DNA of 46,780 nucleotides from Nemertoderma westbladi. Taxonomy: Eukaryota > Xenacoelomorpha > Nemertodermatida > Nemertodermatidae. The position numbers were made by a program, and so were the translations under genes. The notes under the pieces are model-generated. The model saw only the letters and a list, made by a program, of their open reading frames with translations, searched no databases and was not told where the DNA came from. Below, in pieces: positions 1 through 9,215 of the stretch. The DNA lies in NCBI GenBank assembly GCA_032718475.1, contig JAUCBJ010000520.1:1-46780 (forward strand). The letters are read 5' to 3'. The first letter of the stretch is position 1. The number at the start of each line of letters is the position of its first letter.

Positions 1-177
1 ATGTGGCACAGGGTATCAGTCTCTACGGCTACGCGGTATCTTCAGCGCTCTGTGGGGTCTCCTTGAGTTTATTGATAGCAGCGAGATTTTATTGACCACT
101 GTTCCAGTTGTCCCAATGGTTCCTCCATTGGCTACCATTTCGGTGATTTCGATTGGTTTCGCCCTTTTCACATCCAA

Positions 178-783
178 CTAACGATGTGGTTCTGGGTGCT
201 CAAAGAGGCCGCCTGGAGAAGGTCCCGCCGTCGCTAGGATGGAAGAGGCATTACCCACGAGAATGGCTATGTCGATTCGTTGTAGAAGGAACCGGTGAGA
301 GCGGGGTTCGTGGGTAACTTTCTGCAGACGGGAACCAATCTCATGGAGGAAGTTGGAGGTCTCCGGGCCGGGGCGACCCAAGGTTTCAAAGGCCACGGGA
401 TGGAAGATGTGGCCTCGCTCCATCATCTCGTTGTAGGTGGCATTTTTGCCACGTTCTGCTCCCTCCATGGTGCGCCCTCTGGCAATTAGTGTCTGGTGCA
501 CATGGCTTGGTGCCAGCGGATCGACCACTGTGGCATCCCAGGTGAGGGTTCGGCCCTGGGACCATGGAACCAGGGTGACTCCATCTACCCTCTTCCCATC
601 ATTCCTGCAGAGGCCTGGGGGCTCAAGGATGGAAGGGACCCCACAGCTGACCAGCGCCCGCCTCACAATGTCATTCAACATCGCATGGCGGGCATGACGG
701 CCAGCGCTCCTCTGACAGGAAAGGCCGTGGAGGCCATTCGCAGCCACTGGAGTTCCACATCGATCGCATGTGTGGGGTTCCAC
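178..783 (-). pseudogene. CCHC zinc motif plus restriction-like endonuclease of RLE LINE
   Basis: A CxxC-x9-H-x3-C motif opens the segment (CDRCGTPVAANGLHGLSC), followed by a helix with H and LNDIVRRAL. After it comes KRVDG, then 15 residues, then the second Asp in LTWDATVVD. This is the CCHC, (K/R)PD, x(12-15), D layout of the R2-type restriction-like endonuclease. The proline of the PD pair is Val in this copy. In active relatives the nuclease nicks the target to prime reverse transcription. It ends at the TAG 178-180 and is followed by about 177 bp of 3' untranslated sequence. Confidence 0.75.
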
Positions 784-816
784 TACTTTACATCCAAGGC
801 AAGTGGCAATGGCGAT

Positions 817-1341
817 TCAAAACTGCGAATTCGAAAGCTTCAGTCCTAATGAGGCGCTAGGAAGTGCATCGATCCAGCAGCCCGCAGTAGGGTCAGCGAG
901 GGAGTTCAAACGGGAGAGATCAAGGGGTGTAGCCACAAGGTGTAGGGTGGCGAGATTCTCCTCGTGAACTGGGAGCATCCAGGCTCTCTGACTCGATACG
1001 GCGGGAGGTGGTGCTGAATCTCGTGGCAGGGATGCACTTCGGGTAGCATGGGCCGACTTCATGTATGGTCCAGGAGACCCCTCAGACTGGTGTAGACGGT
1101 TGGAGAGCTCGGTACAGGCAGCCGCTGAAGCCAAAAAGGCAGAGGGTGCGAGCTGCACCGCCGAGCTCAATCCTAGTCCACCCAATCGTGCTGGGAGGCA
1201 GGCCTGGGCCCAGGCTTGATCGCCAATGTCGGTATTGGCGACCTCTTGGAGGGCACTTCGGAGGCTTCGGTCGTAGTCCCTGAGAAGTGCTGGGTACTGG
1301 AAGCAGGGAGCCGTCCTGAGGAAGTACGTAAGCCGTGGCAT
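817..1341 (-). pseudogene. RT thumb/linker segment of RLE LINE
   Basis: This segment continues the same protein after the frameshift. It begins MPRLTYFLRTAP, a typical post-RT thumb sequence, and runs through an ARLGGLGLSSA block. It stops at a TGA (817-819) that interrupts an otherwise continuous frame into the nuclease segment. Specific function is not assignable beyond a connector between RT and nuclease. Confidence 0.65.
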
Positions 1342-1344
1342 GGC

Positions 1345-2665
1345 CTCCTGAGTTCCTCAGGAGGAAGAAACCGTGGTGGGCCTCCAGCAGTGGAAGACGG
1401 CTGACAAGCGTGGAGAGGTCCCCCACCTTTCTCGTCAGACAGGAGGTGATGGCAGTTTCACCAATCGGAGACCCCAGCATTGTTAACTGGTCCAGTGGAG
1501 GGTACTGGATACCCGGGCAAATGGCATCAAATGCTGATCGTATTTGGGCCTGGGACTCCTCTGACTCAGTACCCAGGAAGAACACCTCGCTCTTCTTTGG
1601 GTTGATAGATAGCCCATATCCCTTCCCTTCGTTAATAACCTTCTCCAGGTCCTGTAGGACAGTGCGATAGTCATCAGCAATGTTCCCATCACCCAGGTAC
1701 CAGACATTGAAGCGAGATTCCAGCCCCTGGATGATTGGATTCGCAGTATCCCCGAAGAGGCGAGGTCCATCAGTATCCCCCTGTTGTATTCCCTCGTCGG
1801 AGAGGATGGTGTCATTACCATGGAGAAGGAAGGTTGCCGCTCCATACGCCGCGAGGGTGTAGTTATAGATGGAGGGATACGGGGAATGTATGCTCTCCAG
1901 CATGGTGTCTCGTCTAATGGAATTAAACGCGTTGCTGAAATCAACTTTAAGCAACACCGTCCCCGGATGGTTCCCACCACACACAAGTGCCCTTGTAGCA
2001 TGGACTGCCTCCTCAGCGCCTAGCTTGCAACCAATTCCTAGCTGCACTGCCCCATATAACTGGGTCCGTTGGTACGCCACTATGTAACCGACGAACTTTC
2101 CACATAGCCGTCGTAAGGTGACCCCAACAGCAATAGGGCGGATTCCACCACCTCTCTTTGTGAAGACAAAAAGATTAGCCCCAAAGAAAAGTGGGCGGAC
2201 AGCAACTGGTATCTCGCCTGCAACAGTGCTTTCAACAAAACATGCAAGGGATGTGAGTAGACGCTCACCTGCTTCACCATTATTGGTAGGGGAAACTAAA
2301 TCCTTAAGAATCTGGGGACGCAGCCCATCTGGCCCACCTGCACTTCCACTGGGGAATGAAGCGATTAACTGCTGAAGAATGGTGGGAGAGCAGGGTCGAG
2401 CAGATTGAGTAACTGGTGGGGGTGGTTCTCTCCTATCAAGGGGTCGGGGTGGGTGTTTCTCCTGTAGACCTAAACGTGTCTCTGATGTATCTGGGGCGAT
2501 AGTATCCCTTGAGGATGCCAACCTGATAGCTCCCTTAATGTCCCCATCCTCTATCTTCTCGGCAACCGCTGTGGCTAGGCGAATGGAGTCCCCGTGGATC
2601 TTTTGTGAACCTGATCTAGGGGGAACAGACCGTGGCGGAGGGAGACCCAGGCCCCCTTGAGTCAT
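1345..2665 (-). pseudogene. Reverse transcriptase segment of RLE LINE
   Basis: This is the RT domain. Landmarks are GGPDGLRP (about 2340), RPIAVGVTLRR, the motif A stretch KVDFSNAFNS with its catalytic Asp, the GIQQGDTDGP turn, and a motif C stretch reading WYLGDG. The usual residue pair at motif C is two aspartates, so the first is replaced by Gly here (codon GGT at 1691-1693 on the plus-strand numbering). The copy would be catalytically dead even without its stops. The frame then breaks by one inserted base near 1343-1352. Confidence 0.78.
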
Positions 2666-2954
2666 AGCTCGGAAGTCCGCAATCTTCAGGTTGACATGAG
2701 TGGCAAGGGATCGATGGTGCTTCCTTCCACCTCATCTAGGGGCCGGGATACAGCAGTGTCCAACCATGAGTAACCGGACCCAAGCTTGTATGTTCAATGG
2801 GTCTTCCGCTACCGTAGTTAAGATTTCACCCAATAGGTCCGCTAAGCTGGTTCTCGATGCCTTAGGGACATGTCTTAACTGGCGACATCGCCATCCCTGT
2901 AACTGATTAAGAATATCCCTGTCTGATGGCTCCACTGTCTGTCTCACGACTGGG

Positions 2955-4165
2955 ACCGACTGAGCGAGACCTGGACTGGTAGGGACGGCATAACCGACAC
3001 CCGGACTGGTAGGGGCAGAAAGACCAACAACCGGACTGATAGGGACCGACTGACCGACACCTGTACTGGTAGGGACGGAATAACCGACACCCGGACTGGT
3101 AGGGTCAGACTAACCGACATACTGACTGGTACCCGGACTGGTTAGGACGGAATAACCAACACCCGGACTGGTAGGGGAAGTAAGACCAACAACCTGACTG
3201 ATAGGGACCGACTGACAGACATCTGGACTGGTTGGGACGGAATAACCGACACCCGGACTGGTAGGGGCAGAATGACCGACACCTGGACTGATAGGGACCG
3301 ACGGACCGGCACCTGGACTGGTTGGGGCGGAATAACCGACACCCGGACTGGTTGGGACGGAATAACCGACACCCGGACTGGTAGGGGCAGAATGACCGAC
3401 ACCTGGACTGATAGGGACCGACGGACCGGCACCTGGACTGGTTGGGGCGGAATAACCGACACCCGGACTGGTAGGGGCAGAATGACCGACACCCGGACTG
3501 GTAGGGGTAGAATGACCGACACCCGGACTGGTAGGGGCAGAATGAGCGACACCCCGACTGGTAGGGGCAGAATGACCGACATCCGGACTGATAGGGACCG
3601 ACTGACCAACACCTGGACTGGTTGGCACTAAATAACCGACACCCGGACTGGTAGGGGCAGAATGACCGACACCTGGACTGGTAGGGACGGGATAACAGAC
3701 ACCCCGACTGGTAGGGTCAGACCGACCGACATACTGACTGGTACCCGGACTGGTTGGGACGGAATAACCAACACCCGGACTGGTAGGGGCAGAAAGACCA
3801 ACAACATGACTGATAGGGACCGACTGACAGACACCTGGACTGGTTGGGACGGAATAACCGACACCCGGACTGGTAGGGGCAGAATGACCGACACCTGGAC
3901 TGAAAGGGACTGACAGACCGGCACCTGGACTGGTTGGGGCGGAATAACCGACACCCGGACTGGTAGGGGCAGAATGACCGACACCCGGACTGGTAGGGGT
4001 AGAATGATCGACACCCGGACTGGTAGGGGCAGAATGACCAACACCCGGACTGATAGGGACCGATTGACCAACACCTGGACTGGTTGGGACTAAATAACCG
4101 ACACCCGGACTGGTAGGGGCAGAATGACCGACACCCGGACTGGTAGGGACGGGATAACCGACACC
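2955..4165 (-). repeat. 30-bp in-frame minisatellite (about 40 units)
   Basis: A 30-bp unit, on the plus strand roughly ACCGACACCCGGACTGGTAG plus ten more bases, is repeated head to tail for about 1.2 kb. It encodes a 10-residue unit with a PTSP or PISP core on the minus strand. There is higher-order structure: blocks of four units recur, for example 3238-3350 against 3358-3470, and a longer variant unit encoding GTSQYVG occurs at both about 3110 and about 3730. All indels keep the reading frame, so the array expanded while the ORF was under selection. Confidence 0.9.
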
Positions 4166-4612
4166 TGGAACTGGGGGACCCAACTGGTAAGACACCAACA
4201 CTGTGGGACCCAATGAGGGGGCCGGGGATGCAGCACCAATTTGCGGGATTAACGTGCAGTCCGGATCGAATTCTCCTGGGGTTAGAGTCTGGTCCATCAG
4301 GTCGTCGAGCTCCTCCAGGGTTGAGTTTATAACTTCTGGGGTTACATAGCCGTTATGCGCAAGGTCCGCTGTGGCTTGACGCGGTTTCCATCTGGGCGAG
4401 TTGGATACCAGATAGTCGAGAACCCCGTGGCCCGCGGAACCGCTGTACCTCGGGGGCATCGCGAGACTATCTGGATCAGGTGAGCTCGGCCCGTTCGCGC
4501 ACGAGTTCTGCTCCAGAGGTTTGCAGGAGGAACAGGGAACTCCAGCACAAGCACACTTGCACCCTCGGCAAGAGCCGCTACGACACTTGCAGCAGCGCTG
4601 GGATGGTGCCAT
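3110..4612 (-). CDS. N-terminal part of RLE LINE ORF: Cys-rich domain plus Pro/Ser/Thr repeats
   Basis: This open segment of 500 codons starts with a cysteine-dense block (residues 1-45) in which CxC and CxxC pairs are interleaved with basic residues, so a zinc-binding or nucleic-acid-binding role is plausible. A low-complexity acidic linker (about residues 45-150) follows. The rest is a tandem array of a 10-residue unit of the form GVGxSxPTSP. The segment ends at a TAG inside a repeat unit, and the same frame continues open on the far side. I know similar Cys-rich heads from RT-encoding repeats of marine invertebrates, but the exact family is not assigned. Confidence 0.65.
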   Translation of the reverse strand: MAPSQRCCKCRSGSCRGCKCACAGVPCSSCKPLEQNSCANGPSSPDPDSLAMPPRYSGSAGHGVLDYLVSNSPRWKPRQATADLAHNGYVTPEVINSTLEELDDLMDQTLTPGEFDPDCTLIPQIGAASPAPSLGPTVLVSYQLGPPVPGVGYPVPTSPGVGHSAPTSPGVGYLVPTSPGVGQSVPISPGVGHSAPTSPGVDHSTPTSPGVGHSAPTSPGVGYSAPTSPGAGLSVPFSPGVGHSAPTSPGVGYSVPTSPGVCQSVPISHVVGLSAPTSPGVGYSVPTSPGTSQYVGRSDPTSRGVCYPVPTSPGVGHSAPTSPGVGYLVPTSPGVGQSVPISPDVGHSAPTSRGVAHSAPTSPGVGHSTPTSPGVGHSAPTSPGVGYSAPTSPGAGPSVPISPGVGHSAPTSPGVGYSVPTSPGVGYSAPTSPGAGPSVPISPGVGHSAPTSPGVGYSVPTSPDVCQSVPISQVVGLTSPTSPGVGYSVLTSPGTSQYVG

Positions 4613-4692
4613 GTAGGGGAATCCGCTCGAAAATCCGGCGATAGATCGTTCACGTTGCGATGTAGCAGCCTATCAGTTATGTTGCACCGTGG

Positions 4693-4712
4693 TGACGTCA
4701 GCCGTGACGTCA
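4693..4712. promoter_or_regulatory. Pair of CRE/ATF-like octamers in RLE LINE leader
   Basis: Two perfect palindromic octamers TGACGTCA (4693-4700 and 4705-4712) sit 12 bp apart start to start, 81-100 bp upstream of the LINE start codon. TGACGTCA is the consensus for CREB/ATF bZIP factors. Non-LTR elements usually carry promoters inside their 5' leader, so a promoter role is plausible. It is inferred from position only. Confidence 0.4.
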
Positions 4713-4722
4713 ACAGTCAGTA

Positions 4723-4740
4723 CACCAGTATTAACTGGTG
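4723..4740. repeat. Short inverted repeat at LINE 5' border
   Basis: CACCAGT and ACTGGTG arms flank a 4-base loop. This lies where the RLE LINE leader gives way to unrelated sequence. It may be part of the leader or of the flank. Confidence 0.35.
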
Positions 4741-4754
4741 AACATTAACATAAA

Positions 4755-5546
4755 AATATATATAAACTTAGGGACTTCTTAGGTAGACTGGAAGCTCTAT
4801 TGGAGATTAGGCATCCCAATATGGTATCTGGATGAATACTTTTCTTGAAGATAATGGTCTCATTGCTGTAGACACGAGAGATAATTTTCAAGGCCCGGCA
4901 ACAACTTTCAGAGGACACAGTAACACATATATAGATCACATTCTAACCTCAAAGCAAGGTGCAGAACTTGTTGTCTCAGGATGCGTATATGATCATGAAC
5001 CCGCAATAAACTACTCTGACCATGTTACAGTGCTGGTACAATTTTCAGTCTCCAAACTTCAACCAAATCCGAATCACACACATAACGAACCGGCCATCAG
5101 ACAAACAAAATTCAATTGGAATAGAGCAACTGAAGCTCAGAAACAAAAATACAAAGCATCTGTAAACGATGCACTGCAGGATATGCAACTTGCCTAATCT
5201 GGCTCATCACAATCCATTGATTCCATCAATAGTATAGCTGAACAAAATACAAATAACGATTTCTCAGTGCAGCTAATCAACATTATTCCGAAAATAAAAG
5301 CCTTTAAACAGACAAGGAACATTAGAATTAGATCTAAACTACTGCAGGATCAAGGGAAAACCCCCAACAACTCGATTGCAAAGATTTTCAAAGACATCAA
5401 TCGAACTATGAGACGCTTAAGGAACTTCTTATCAAAGAATCTAGTTGCTGTCTCTATTCGAGGCTGGACCAACACTGAGAAAGCTGATCCTAACACTATC
5501 TGGAAAAGACTCAACTCTAAAGGTAAACAAGCAGGCAGCCTTTAAT
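4755..5546 (+). pseudogene. APE-type LINE fragment (endonuclease C-terminus and linker)
   Basis: A single frame runs from before 4832 to 5546 with one internal stop (5195-5197, TAA). It shows the last motifs of an APE endonuclease: SNTYIDHIL, then about 45 residues later NYSDHVTVLV with the SDH catalytic triplet. A lysine- and asparagine-rich linker typical of the region between endonuclease and RT follows. Both the N-terminal endonuclease half and the whole RT are missing, so this is an internal fragment. It cannot be assigned to the RTE-like family elsewhere in the window from what remains. Confidence 0.7.
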
Positions 5547-5651
5547 TTAAATTAAAGGGTATAATTTAATTGAAATTGAAAATTGAAATAAAGCATATCT
5601 TGAAGATGCAAACTAACTACGTTATTCAATTTACTATAACTTTCCCCCATC

Positions 5652-5942
5652 ATTAAAAGTAAAGTAAAAAAGTAAAGCAAAGTAAATTTTCTTCGGCCAC
5701 TAGGCCAGGCACAAAGTCTGACGACTTATTTCCAGTGGGGTCCCCCCAGAACTTTACTCCCCAGAGGAAACTCCAGTACTCATTTAGCTACCACTTAAGG
5801 ATGCAAGGCAGTGAGGCACCCTGGCTGGTCCCTTTAAAGCGTTCGTGCCGAAACGAAAACTGCCCTGGCCCATGTGTGGATCGAACCCACGACCTACGGG
5901 AGATGTAAATTCAATGCAACCACTACACCAAGGTGGAACCAT
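5652..5942 (-). mobile_element. tRNA-derived SINE
   Basis: Read on the minus strand, the head contains a Pol III A box (TGGTGTAGTGG) and a B box (GGTTCGATCC) at tRNA-like spacing, near 5942-5875. A body of about 180 bp without coding potential follows, then an A/T-rich tail with AGTAAA-type repeats (about 5652-5700). This head, body and simple tail are diagnostic of tRNA-derived SINEs. The tRNA head cannot be a working tRNA because no acceptor stem closes. The head ends about 50 bp downstream of the last ShKT exon's splice donor, so the SINE lies in that gene's intron or flank. Confidence 0.75.
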
Positions 5943-5994
5943 TATTGATTACGCTAATACATGATGTTAATGTATAATAGTAGGTGCAACCTAC

Positions 5995-6123
5995 CCCCAT
6001 CATTACACTTGTTACATGACGTCTGACAGTGGGTGTACATCCAACTTGCATTAGCAGTGCACTCTCCAATAGTCGCCCATCCACTGCATTTGTACGCATC
6101 AAAATCTGGTTGTTCAACACAAG
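5995..6123 (-). CDS. ShKT-domain exon F (last detected)
   Basis: This 129-bp exon encodes one ShKT (SXC) domain with six cysteines and the core GEC...WMYTHCQTSCNKC. The acceptor is TTAG before the exon and the donor is GTAGGT after it, weaker than the GTAAGT used by its sister exons. The exon begins with the last two bases of a split codon and ends with one base, so it is phase 1-1. ShKT domains occur singly or in arrays in secreted animal proteins and are named after a sea anemone peptide; domain identity alone does not imply toxicity. It is separated from the next exon upstream by a 5.3-kb transposon-filled intron. Confidence 0.8.
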
Positions 6124-7432
6124 CTAAGGAACAAATGGGGATATGGAATGAGTCGGTAAATAATGCACTATATGATACAATGACAGCAAAATCATAACAA
6201 AGCCTCACATTTCAAGTTCGGAAATAGATGTCACTGGCTGGCTTGCTAAAACTAACTAAGCAGTTTGTTGTACAAGGTCATTAACAAATTGCATTTAAAT
6301 TTCATTTCAAAGGACTGCAGGGTAGAGATGTGTTTTGGAAAGTTCTAATTTCATTAAATATTTATTAGTTGAAACTAAAAAATGAAATAATTATATAGCT
6401 AAATTGTGTTTATTCTTAAATTGTTACTTTTTCGCTCGAATATACCCCAAAATCGGGAGCAACATTTTTAGTTTTTTTCCCTAGGGAAAAAAGTAACCCA
6501 TAGGATTGCATTGATTTTACTTTTTTTCCCGGCGAAAAAAGTAAAGTAAAATATTTTTGGTGGAATTTCTTAAATTTTATTATACAAAATTTATTTATTA
6601 TTTAAATTTTTACAATTATATATATTGAAAGAGTATCGACGTAGAAAACGTTTGCAAGTAATTTGAGCAAAATCCATTCACACACTCAAAAGTTATTACA
6701 ACTTTAGTGTCTGCAAGGCGAACTCCAACACAGAATTCAATATCCAATATTGGTTTATGTAGTTAAGCGGCTCTCTAGTTACGTAATAAATATTCGAGAA
6801 CAATAAATTATTTTAATATTGAGTAAGGCAACATCGAGAGTTGAAGAGTACGGTATTATGAATCGCAGTAACTATGGAAGCAATATAGTAAAATACAACA
6901 GTTCAATTTATTTTGTAACAGTACTGTACTAATAGTATATCGCAATGTTTTATTAAATAATTTAGCAACAAAAAGTACCAAGTATATATAAGCAATAAAT
7001 AATTTTTTTTTTCATTTTCGCTGAAGAATATTAAATACTAAATAAAATATTAAATCAAGATTCTATTTGTTCAATTAATTCAATTTTATTATTTATATAA
7101 TACGACAATGTGTAGTAAAGACTTTGTTTAAATGTCGAAGAATAAAGAAGTGTGGTTTATTAAAATGGTGGTCATGTTATCCTATATTGTCTTATTTATT
7201 ATATAATCGTTGATATATTATTTGCTGCAGAAAGATATTTTATCCATAATATGGCTAAAAATTATTATTATGAATAATTACCATTATTCTGGGGAGAAAT
7301 ATATCATTATGAGAGGCATTATGGAGGCTCGTGCATCTTGACATTGTAAGCTACCTTAGGGTTACTACTGGAAAACAGTCCGTCCATGAAACAGAACATC
7401 CGAGATGCGCTTCTTCTCATCTCCTTGCATAT
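6124..7432. other. Intronic sequence, no gene seen
   Basis: This AT-rich stretch between ShKT exon F and the RTE-like insertion has no supportable ORF. It contains a perfect 20-bp palindrome at 6473-6492 (TTTTTTCCCTAGGGAAAAAA) and a near-palindrome at about 6519-6542 of the same T-run, C/G core, A-run type. Confidence 0.6.
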
Positions 7433-7440
7433 CATAAAGT

Positions 7441-7931
7441 GCTACTACTACTACTAGGATCGGTATGCTGCATTGCAGCTGCATTTTTAAGAATGCTGTG
7501 CCGGCTTGTCAACAAAATTGCACCGCCACAACTCCCTATCACCCATGACATTTGCTAGATCATCCGCATCTTCAAGGCCAGTGTACTTTAAGATGCGTCT
7601 CAAGAAAGTCATAGGCTGTCCACCATGCTTATTCACTCCATGATGCTGCCAAAGTACAAGATTATGCACTGGCTGGTCCTCACGGCGAAAGCAATGTCCT
7701 GCAAAGCGGAGGCGATTTTGTTCTAGTGTCAAGCTTGGGGGAACCAATGAGACACCTCCAATGTTATATAGTGTCTGGTTGGAGATGTGTGCATTGTACT
7801 TGACACGATGAACCCGGCGTAGCATTCTTGTGAATGTGCCATCCAGAGATTTGGTGTCCTCAGCAGTTAGAGCCCAGCATGGACTCCCGTAGAGGAGTAC
7901 TGGAACTACTACTGCTCTAAATAATCGGACC
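7441..7931 (-). pseudogene. RTE-like copy A, C-terminal coding and 3' tail
   Basis: The C-terminal part of the RT protein includes TFTRMLRRVHRVKYNAHISN and LRFAGHCFRRED, with a helix-rich end and a (TAG)n 3' tail at 7441-7455. The same block appears in copies B (23075-23480) and D (27640-28120) with only scattered substitutions. It is cut on its 5' side by the piggyBac-like insertion at the TTAA 7932-7935. Confidence 0.8.
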
Positions 7932-7974
7932 TTAACCCTATTAGTACCGGGCTATAAAATGTTGTACAAATACC

Positions 7975-7992
7975 GGGGGGGGGGGGGGGGGG
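7975..7992. repeat. Poly-G run (18)
   Basis: Eighteen consecutive G bases lie in the left subterminal region of the piggyBac-like element. The right end carries a C-run and a G-run near 9407-9434 in mirrored orientation. Confidence 0.95.
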
Positions 7993-8399
7993 TCATATTG
8001 ACCCCTCCCTCTAAAATCTACAAATATTTACGAAAACGTCTGATTTTTTGTTTGTACGTAGGTATCACTTGTCTGGATCCGACCGAAAAAAAAAATAGTG
8101 CACAATTTTCACAAAATTTGAAAGTTACATTTTCGGCTAATTATTTTTCAATACAGGTTTTCTGGGGTGCAAAATACATTGGAAAATATTTAAAAATGAT
8201 ATGATTACTATAAATGGCTGTTTAGTCCTCTCTGCGTAGGAAAAAAATGAAAAAAACAAGTAACCAGCACTTTTCAGTTAGAACACAAAATTTTTAATTC
8301 ACTTATACGATGCTATAAATTCACATTTTCAGGTTTTCGTGGGCGCTGATTCTAATGGAATACGTTTCTAATATGCCAGATCATTGCTACTTGTATTTT

Positions 8400-9215
8400 T
8401 CGGCGTAATTTGGCAAATTTTGGTGCTAGCACCAAATTTCGTACCCATCACCAAAAAGTACAATTTTGCGATGTCCAGTGCTGTTTTTATTGATTCCATC
8501 GGATTCAGGACCCTCATAAACCCGTATAACGCAAGAAACAAGGTGATACTATCTACTGATCAATTTGCATATTTTCCAAAATTTGGTGCTGGCACAACAA
8601 TTTTCACCCACCGGCGAAAAATACAAGTTTGAGGACTCTTATGAAATTTTTACTGATTCCATTGAATTCAGAACCATCACAAACCCGTATAACGCAAGAA
8701 ACAAGGTGACACAATCAATTGATATATTTGATGGTTTTCAAAATTTGGTGCTAGCACCACATTTTGCACCCACATCCGAAAAATACAAGTTTGAGATGTT
8801 TAGTTCGATAATTATATATTCCATTGAATTCAGAACAGCCATAAACCTCTAAAACGCAAGAAATAAATTGTCACAAGCAATTTTATCTATTGAATGGATT
8901 TTCAAAATTTCGTGCTAGCACCAAAATTTGCACACAGCACCGAAAAATACAAGTTTGATACGCTTGGTGCAACTCGTATATATTTCATCGAATCCAGAAC
9001 CCCAAAAAACCCCAATTGCGTAAAAAACAAGTTTCAAACAATCAATTTACAAAATTGACATATTTCAAAATTTGGTGCTGGCACCAAAATTTGGCACCCA
9101 CCGAAAAAAACAAGTTTGAAATTTCTAAATCAATTTATATGAATTCCATCCAATTTCTAACACCAAAAAACCGGTGTAAATCAAAAATAGAGATGTTACA
9201 ATTCATATTTAATGA
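8400..9215. repeat. 163-bp tandem array (five units) inside the piggyBac-like element
   Basis: A palindromic core GGTGCTAGCACC or its variants recurs at 8422, 8585, 8747, 8911 and 9074, spaced 163, 162, 164 and 163 bp. Around each core, blocks such as CGAAAAATACAAGTTTGA and ATTCCAT(T/C)GAATTCAGAAC recur in order. Units differ by many substitutions, so the array is not a recent expansion. The small ORFs over it are accidental. Confidence 0.85.

Larger units (their letters stand above)
178..4612 (-). pseudogene. RLE LINE single ORF, interrupted by 3 stops and 1 frameshift
   Basis: The ORF starts at ATG 4612 and ends at the TAG at 178-180, about 1,478 codons. Three in-frame stops lie at 3110-3112 (TAG, inside the repeat tract), 2732-2734 (TGA) and 817-819 (TGA). 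The frame is identical on both sides of each. One single-base insertion near 1343-1352 shifts the frame between the RT and the downstream linker. Both TGA stops would be CGA (Arg) codons before a C-to-T change, consistent with CpG decay. The product would have been a multidomain protein that nicks target DNA and reverse transcribes its own RNA. This copy cannot make it. Confidence 0.78.
1..4740 (-). mobile_element. RLE-type non-LTR retrotransposon (decayed, 3' end off window)
   Basis: The minus strand carries one long broken reading frame (178-4612). Its domain order is Cys-rich N-terminus, repeat tract, reverse transcriptase, then a CCHC zinc motif followed by a restriction-like nuclease motif. 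That C-terminal pairing is the hallmark of the R2/NeSL/CRE-like group, which cuts target DNA with a PD-(D/E)XK nuclease instead of an APE endonuclease. The 3' untranslated part runs off the window at position 1. The 5' end is not sharply defined: about 130 bp of leader precede the first ATG, and a neighbouring LINE fragment begins by about 4755. No target duplication can be checked because one end is missing. Confidence 0.8.

Noticed and set aside
3272-3913. Plus-strand ORFs rich in TDTWTGRDR repeats
   Set aside because: They are the antisense reading of the 30-bp minisatellite; the opposite strand carries the domain-bearing LINE frame.
2955-4165. Possible CRISPR-like array
   Set aside because: The 30-bp units are contiguous with no unique spacers, encode peptide repeats, and the context is a eukaryotic retrotransposon.
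5870-5942. tRNA gene on the minus strand
   Set aside because: A and B boxes are present, but the acceptor stem does not close and the body and tail are those of a SINE.
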